This document shows, one piece after another, positions 11,801 through 15,998 of a DNA stretch of 15,998 nt. Each line of letters begins with the position of its first letter. Position 1 is the first letter of the stretch. This DNA comes from a bacterium (lineage in GTDB: Bacteria; Patescibacteriota; Minisyncoccia; Moranbacterales; DUUL01). The notes below the pieces were generated by a model. That model was not told the origin of the DNA and did no database searches. It worked only from the letters and a program-made list of their open reading frames with translations. The position numbers and the translations under genes were made by a program. Location of the stretch: positions 1 through 15,998 of the forward strand of contig DAOWHU010000033.1 in assembly GCA_030641245.1 (NCBI GenBank), read 5' to 3'.

Positions 11801-12745
11801 ATGAAAAAAATTAAAATTGCCTTATTATCCGGAGGGCTATCAGAAGAAAGAGAAGTATCATTAAATACTGGTGAGAAGATTTTTCAAGCTTTGAACAAAA
11901 AGAAGTATGAGATTTTTAGGTATGATCCAAAAACAGATTTGAAAAAATTTATTGAAGCTACTTTGGATAAGGAATTTGATTTAGTTTTTCCAGCTCTCCA
12001 TGGTCCTTATGGAGAAGATGGAACTCTTCAGGGAATGTTGGAGATGTTGCAAGTTCCTTATGTTTTTTCGGGTTGTTTAGCTAGTGCTTTGGCAATGAAT
12101 AAATTTAAAACCAAAAAAATAGTAGAAAATTTTGGAGTTAAAGTGGCTCGAGATTTAGTTATTCAAAAAGATCAAGAATACGATATTGATAGAGCCATGA
12201 ATTATTTAAGGCTCCCTATCGTAGTTAAACCAGTTGAATTAGGGTCATCAGTGGGGATTAGCATTGCTAAAACTAAAGAAGAGTTGAAGAAGGGAATTAA
12301 AAAAGCCCTAAAGCACGGGGAAGTTTTGCTGGAAGAATTTATAGGCGGTCGAGAGTTAACTGTGGCAATATTAGGAAATAGAAATCCAGAAGCTTTGCCG
12401 GTGATTGAAATTAAACCAAAAAGTTCAGAATGGTTTGACTATAAAGCTAAGTACGAAGTGGGAGCCTCGGAAGAAATTTGTCCAGCTTCTATTTCCGAGG
12501 AACTAAAAGACAAAGTGCAAGAAGATGCTCTGAAAGCCTTTAGGGCGATTGGCTGTTGGGACTTAGCTCGAGCTGATTTCATTTGCAATGAAGATGATAG
12601 ACTTTATTTTTTGGAGATTAATACTATTCCTGGAATGACGGCGACATCCTTGGCGCCCCAAGCAGCTAAAGAACATGGATTGGAATTTCCAAAATTTTTG
12701 GATGAACTCGTGAAATTAGCGTTGGAAAGAAGTAAGATTAAATAA
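11801..12745 (+). CDS. ddl: D-alanine--D-alanine ligase
   Basis: Ddl joins two D-alanines with ATP to make the dipeptide end of the peptidoglycan stem, in the cytoplasm. The 314-aa product is the normal length. Seen motifs: GGLSEEREVS (11-20) with the conserved Glu near 16, ALHGPYGEDG (65-74), the ATP-grasp strand VVKPVELGSSVGI (141-153) with S150, FDYKAKYEVG (212-221) and EINTIPGMT (273-281). The residue after the ATP-binding lysine is tyrosine (K217-Y218), aligned with Tyr216 of E. coli DdlB. This is the type that makes D-Ala-D-Ala, not the phenylalanine form linked with D-Ala-D-Lac and vancomycin resistance. The ATG at 11801 fits the family start; no Shine-Dalgarno is seen. Together with murB and ftsW it shows peptidoglycan synthesis in this organism. 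Confidence 0.97.
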   Translation: MKKIKIALLSGGLSEEREVSLNTGEKIFQALNKKKYEIFRYDPKTDLKKFIEATLDKEFDLVFPALHGPYGEDGTLQGMLEMLQVPYVFSGCLASALAMNKFKTKKIVENFGVKVARDLVIQKDQEYDIDRAMNYLRLPIVVKPVELGSSVGISIAKTKEELKKGIKKALKHGEVLLEEFIGGRELTVAILGNRNPEALPVIEIKPKSSEWFDYKAKYEVGASEEICPASISEELKDKVQEDALKAFRAIGCWDLARADFICNEDDRLYFLEINTIPGMTATSLAPQAAKEHGLEFPKFLDELVKLALERSKIK

Positions 12746-12754
12746 GCTTAAAAC

Positions 12755-12890
12755 ATTCAATGTTCAATATTCAACATTTCCGCCTCGGTGTGGTCTTTGG
12801 CGAGACGGGCATCCAATATTCAATAATTCAACGTTTAATTTGAATTTAGTATTTTGTCATTGAATGAGTATTGGATGTTGGGTGTTGAAT
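12755..12890. repeat. ATTCAAT-type heptad palindrome after ddl with a GC-rich core
   Basis: It opens with ATTCAAT, GTTCAAT, ATTCAAC (12755-12775). A GC-rich insert (12780-12811) follows, then ATCCAAT and ATTCAAT (12811-12824). The right side (12859-12890), read on the minus strand, has ATTCAAC, ACCCAAC and ATCCAAT in phase. The best inner stem joins TCCAATA (12812-12818) with TATTGGA (12869-12875). The GC insert carries GGCGAGACGGGCA, which is also present at 15884-15896. The element starts 9 bases after the ddl stop. Confidence 0.75.
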
Positions 12891-12958
12891 ACTGTAAAAC
12901 TTGAAAATGTTTTTAACTTTAATTTTTTAAATCTCTTTAATTCTTTATTGAACTATGT

Positions 12959-12964
12959 TAGAAT
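12959..12964 (+). promoter_or_regulatory. -10 box close to the phosphoesterase start (possible leaderless transcript)
   Basis: TAGAAT ends 9 bases before the ATG at 12974. A start 6-8 bases downstream of the box would leave a leader of 0-3 bases. The matching -35 (TTTAAT at 17 bases) is weak. Confidence 0.4.
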
Positions 12965-12973
12965 CTTACTGTT

Positions 12974-13459
12974 ATGGATTTAAAAAGATATCGTGGTGAA
13001 GGAGGCTGTGCTCCACGAGGCAATCCGAAGAAGTCTGAAGAAACGCCTGGAAATCGGTTCGTTATTCAAGAACATCAGGCGACAAGGTTTCATTTTGATT
13101 TTAGATTGGAAGTGAAAGACAAAAACAACAAAGTGAGTATTTTACACTCTTGGATTATTCCCAAAAATATTCCTCTGGAACCAGAAGTGAGACATTTAGC
13201 GATAAAAGTTGATAGTAAACCTTTAACTTTTTTAAATTCTGATAAAAAAATTGCCAAAGGAAAATTTGGGGAAGGAGAATTAACAATTTGGGATAAAGGT
13301 CGATGGGGTTTAATGAAAGGAGAATTGAAAGACGGTTACATCGCTTTCAATTTATTTGGTGGGATAGTTAAATCTCGTTATGCTATGCAGAGAATGGAAA
13401 GTGATGAAAAAAAGAACAAAAAAAATCACTGGATGATTTGGAGAATAATGGGCTATTAG
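12974..13459 (+). CDS. Free-standing LigD-type 3'-phosphoesterase domain protein
   Basis: This 161-aa protein corresponds to the phosphoesterase module of bacterial DNA ligase D, which heals 3' ends (3'-phosphate or 3'-ribonucleotide) during end joining. The module stands alone, without ligase, polymerase or a nearby ku. The family core is clear: FVIQEHQATRFHFDFRLE (29-46) gives H34, H40, D42 and R44, with the exact spacing of H42, H48, D50 and R52 in the P. aeruginosa enzyme. SWIIPK (59-64), GKFGEGELTIWDKGRW and a C-terminal WMIWR strand also fit. Three downstream positions differ from my memory of that enzyme: R76, H84 and Y88 appear as H74, K82 and F86. It starts at ATG 12974, possibly leaderless, and ends 29 bases before ftsK. 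The family call is firm; activity is uncertain. Confidence 0.9.
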   Translation: MDLKRYRGEGGCAPRGNPKKSEETPGNRFVIQEHQATRFHFDFRLEVKDKNNKVSILHSWIIPKNIPLEPEVRHLAIKVDSKPLTFLNSDKKIAKGKFGEGELTIWDKGRWGLMKGELKDGYIAFNLFGGIVKSRYAMQRMESDEKKNKKNHWMIWRIMGY

Positions 13460-13488
13460 TACTAAGAATCAGATATAAATTTATCAAA

Positions 13489-15774
13489 ATGAAAGACGAA
13501 AAGGAAAACAAAAAAATCAAAGTTAAAGGTAAAAACATCTCTCAGTTTGAAAAGCCGACTAAGAAGGAGTTAATGCATTCAGATATTAAGAAGAACATTG
13601 CCGCTATTCTTTTGGTGGTTTTTTCACTCTTGTTTTTATTGAGCTTATTTCAACAAGCAGGGGTAATAGGCGGCTATATTAACAGAGGGCTAGGGCTAGC
13701 TTTAGGTTGGAGCCGATTTTTGTTACCAATCTTGTTGCTAGTTCTAGGATTTGTTTATTTTAGAAGATACGATAAATATCGATATTATTTAACGACCATC
13801 GGAGCAGTTGTATTTTTATTCTTTCTGGCTACAATCTTACATGGTTTTTATGGTTTAGAAGAGATGGAGGAGGTTGCTAAGGCTGGTAAAGGCGGCGGTT
13901 TTATCGGATTGGCTTTTGCTTATATTTTAATTAAATACTTAGGAATATTGGCCGCTTCTATTTTAGCCGGAGGGTTTTTTCTAATTGGAATGATCTTGAC
14001 TTTTAACTTTCCTTTAACTAAGCTTTTTACTAAAATCAAAGATTGGTATCTGGGTTTTTTCTCTAAAATGAGAACCCTTAGGTTTATTCGGGGGAAGAAA
14101 GAATCAATTAAAAAAGAAGAAAAAACGAATATTAAAGAAAGTTCCATCAAGTTTTCTGATGAGGAAGGAGAGTTTAAAAATGGCGAAAAAGTTTCCGGAG
14201 AAGCTTCTATAGAAGCTTCTGGTAACAAAAAAGGCCGATCCAAAGAATCCTTAAGAAAAGTCGGTGATTGGAAATTACCGCCTTTAAATTTATTACAAGA
14301 TCCTAAGAAGAGACAGAATCCAAAAAATTTAGATCAGAAAGCGGAGTTAATAGTTAAAACCTTGGCTGATTTTGGTATAGATGTTTATTTCAAGGGATAT
14401 AATGTGGGTCCTTCCATGGTGCAGTATACTTTTAAGCCTGATAAAGGGGTGAGATTAAATAAGATTGTCACTTTACAAAATAATTTAGCAATGGCTTTGG
14501 CGACCTCATCGATTCGGATTGAAGCTCCAATTCCGGGGAAATCTTTGATTGGAATAGAATTGCCTTTGCCTTCGGAATACAAAGCAGAGGTTCGGATAAA
14601 ATCTGTTTTAGAAAGTGCTGAATTTCAAGAAAGCAAATCCAATTTGACTATTGTTTTGGGACAAGATGTTTATGGCGAGTTTATTCTAGAGGACATTAAG
14701 CAAATGCCTCATCTAATGATAGCCGGGGCGACTAACACTGGTAAGAGTGTTTGCATTAACACTATTTTGGCCAGTTTGCTATATCAAAATTCCCCAGAAG
14801 ATCTTAAATTATTGTTAATTGATCCCAAGCGAGTCGAGCTTAATTTTTATAATGATATTCCTCACTTAGCTAGTCCAGTTATCGTTGAGCCTTCTAAAGT
14901 AATTAAATCTTTACAATGGACAGTTAACGAAATGGAGGGAAGATATGAATTATTAGAAGAAACGGGTGTTCGAGATATTGATTCCTATAATCGAAAAGTT
15001 CAGAAAGGTAAAAAACGTCGAGTAGAAGATGAAGAGACAGGAAAGATTATTTATCGAGATTTAGAAATTATGCCGTATATTGTGGTTGTAATTGACGAGC
15101 TTAATGATTTAATGATGGCCTACGGGAAAGAGGTAGAAGTTTTAATTGTTAGGATAGTTCAGAAAGCTCGAGCAGTTGGAATTCACGTAATTGTTTCTAC
15201 TCAAAAACCAACGGTGGAAGTTATTACTGGTTTGATGAAGGCCAATATTACCACTAGAATTGCCTTGAAGGTGGCTACTCAAGTTGATTCTCGAACTATT
15301 TTAGACAAAATGGGAGCGGAGAATTTGCTGGGTAATGGAGATATGTTGCTTTCAAACAATGGAGCCGGTAAAATGAAGAGAATCCAGGGAGCCTATATTT
15401 CTGATGAGGAAACTGCCAGATTAGTCAGTTATATTAAAGAAGAGGCGGCCAGAAAGAAATTCGATGAAAATGATACAGTTTCTAATTCTTTGGGTGAATT
15501 TTTAGACAAATCAGGCGGAACTCAATCCTCGCTAGTTCCGGGTGGCTTTAGCGATGGAGATGATCAGACAGACGAACTCTTTGAAGAAGCTAAACAATTA
15601 GCAATTAGCTCGGGTGGCTTGTCAGCTTCTTTTTTGCAGACTCGTTTCAGAATCGGTTTCCAAAGAGCTACAAGAATTATTGATGAGTTGGAAAGGACTG
15701 GAGTATTAGGGCCAAAGAACGGATCTAAGCCGAGAGAGCTTTTGATAGGAAGAGAGAGCGAAAATAGCGAATAG
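13489..15774 (+). CDS. ftsK: DNA translocase FtsK/SpoIIIE
   Basis: FtsK is a septum-anchored hexameric motor that pumps chromosome termini apart during division. The 761-aa product has a basic N-terminus, about four membrane helices (about 37-54, 76-91, 101-120 and 137-173, the last a long hydrophobic stretch that may be two), and a short charged linker (195-280), far shorter than in E. coli. The alpha-beta domain starts around 285. Walker A is GATNTGKS (413-420), with N-T where G-S is common. Walker B is IVVVIDEL (531-538), followed by STQKPTVEVITGLMKANI (570-587). The C-terminal gamma winged helix (ELFEEAKQLAISSGGLSASF, then QRATRIIDELERTGVLGP) reads DNA polarity signals. I chose the ATG at 13489; a TTG at 13438 is in frame but overlaps the previous gene. 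There is no Shine-Dalgarno. It is probably cotranscribed with the phosphoesterase. Confidence 0.97.
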   Translation: MKDEKENKKIKVKGKNISQFEKPTKKELMHSDIKKNIAAILLVVFSLLFLLSLFQQAGVIGGYINRGLGLALGWSRFLLPILLLVLGFVYFRRYDKYRYYLTTIGAVVFLFFLATILHGFYGLEEMEEVAKAGKGGGFIGLAFAYILIKYLGILAASILAGGFFLIGMILTFNFPLTKLFTKIKDWYLGFFSKMRTLRFIRGKKESIKKEEKTNIKESSIKFSDEEGEFKNGEKVSGEASIEASGNKKGRSKESLRKVGDWKLPPLNLLQDPKKRQNPKNLDQKAELIVKTLADFGIDVYFKGYNVGPSMVQYTFKPDKGVRLNKIVTLQNNLAMALATSSIRIEAPIPGKSLIGIELPLPSEYKAEVRIKSVLESAEFQESKSNLTIVLGQDVYGEFILEDIKQMPHLMIAGATNTGKSVCINTILASLLYQNSPEDLKLLLIDPKRVELNFYNDIPHLASPVIVEPSKVIKSLQWTVNEMEGRYELLEETGVRDIDSYNRKVQKGKKRRVEDEETGKIIYRDLEIMPYIVVVIDELNDLMMAYGKEVEVLIVRIVQKARAVGIHVIVSTQKPTVEVITGLMKANITTRIALKVATQVDSRTILDKMGAENLLGNGDMLLSNNGAGKMKRIQGAYISDEETARLVSYIKEEAARKKFDENDTVSNSLGEFLDKSGGTQSSLVPGGFSDGDDQTDELFEEAKQLAISSGGLSASFLQTRFRIGFQRATRIIDELERTGVLGPKNGSKPRELLIGRESENSE

Positions 15775-15778
15775 TTTT

Positions 15779-15936
15779 CAATTTACAATCAATTTTCAAT
15801 TCAACGATTCAAAAATTTACAAGAGCAAGCTTTGTTTGTTTGAGTTTGAAAATTTGCTGGACGGTCCACCTCGGCAAGCCTTCGGCGAGACGGGCAGACA
15901 GATTGAAAATTAAGTTATTAAAAATTGATTGTAAAT
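15779..15936. repeat. AT-rich palindrome after ftsK with a GC-rich core
   Basis: ATTTACAATCAAT (15781-15793) is exactly inverted at 15924-15936, and AATTTTCAAT (15791-15800) is inverted at 15902-15911. The 7-base period is visible only in part (CAA at 15779, 15786, then 15790, 15797). The core (15860-15896) is GC-rich, with CCTCGG and GGCGAGACGGGCA as in the element after ddl. It starts 4 bases after the ftsK stop. Confidence 0.7.
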
Positions 15937-15949
15937 TTTTTCAAACGTT

Positions 15950-15982
15950 CCTTTGGGGGAAACCAGAGGTTTTTATTTTTTA
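15950..15982 (+). terminator. Intrinsic terminator downstream of ftsK
   Basis: CCTTTGG (15950-15956) pairs with CCAGAGG (15963-15969), seven pairs with one T-G, around a 6-base loop. TTTTTATTTTTT follows. It lies past the palindromic element, so transcripts of ftsK would carry the palindrome in their 3' region. Confidence 0.7.
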
Positions 15983-15998
15983 ATAAGCGAATAATTTA

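Noticed and set aside
13920..14243. Leftward 107-codon open frame antisense to ftsK
   Set aside because: Lies wholly within the ftsK coding region, with no expression signals.
3977..15936. CRISPR array interpretation of the repeats
   Set aside because: Units are 7 bases, degenerate and without unique spacers; no cas genes are present.
1..15998. tRNA or rRNA genes
   Set aside because: I found no acceptor-TPsiC pattern or conserved rRNA segment by eye; a covariance-model scan would be needed to exclude a tRNA fully.

Overview
The window is AT-rich, compact bacterial DNA with short spacers. It most resembles a member of the Candidate Phyla Radiation (Patescibacteria, Parcubacteria-like). The evidence is small versions of core genes, lone domains that are parts of larger proteins elsewhere, many starts without a Shine-Dalgarno site, and long AT-rich imperfect palindromes between genes. 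TGA ends the hpf gene and is not read through in any gene, so the UGA=Gly code of Gracilibacteria and Absconditabacteria is not in use. The taxonomic call is inference; there is no rRNA in the window.

Layout. 1-967: the 3' end of murB, then a ribosome hibernation factor gene (hpf) flanked by two copies of an 88-base structured repeat. 1053-2628: leftward transcription of a DUF4349 membrane protein gene and a small membrane-protein gene that appears broken by one extra A. 2699-3941: rightward khpA and trmD behind a near-consensus promoter. 4186-8091: ftsW and secA, closed by two terminators. 8258-9464: an accessory-looking patch with a leftward 180-aa protein, a leftward 44-aa protein with a perfect Shine-Dalgarno, a palindromic operator-like array, and a rightward AbrB/MazE-like regulator. 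9482-11572: an HD-domain hydrolase, a free-standing ComEC-type metallo-beta-lactamase domain and a four-helix membrane protein. 11801-15774: ddl, a lone LigD-type 3'-phosphoesterase and ftsK/spoIIIE.

Functionally the core genes serve cell-wall synthesis and division (MurB, Ddl, FtsW, FtsK), protein export (SecA) and translation or RNA handling (HPF, KhpA, TrmD). The lone phosphoesterase and the ComEC-type domain relate to DNA repair or nucleic-acid handling.

The most unusual signal is a set of at least seven, probably eight, intergenic arrays built from degenerate 7-base units (for example AGTCATC or ATTCAAT). Most are arranged as imperfect inverted repeats able to form long hairpins. Every one lies at or just after a gene's 3' end, and two supply the stop codon of the upstream gene. 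A second, unrelated repeat pair around hpf shows compensatory base-pair changes, which points to a maintained hairpin structure.
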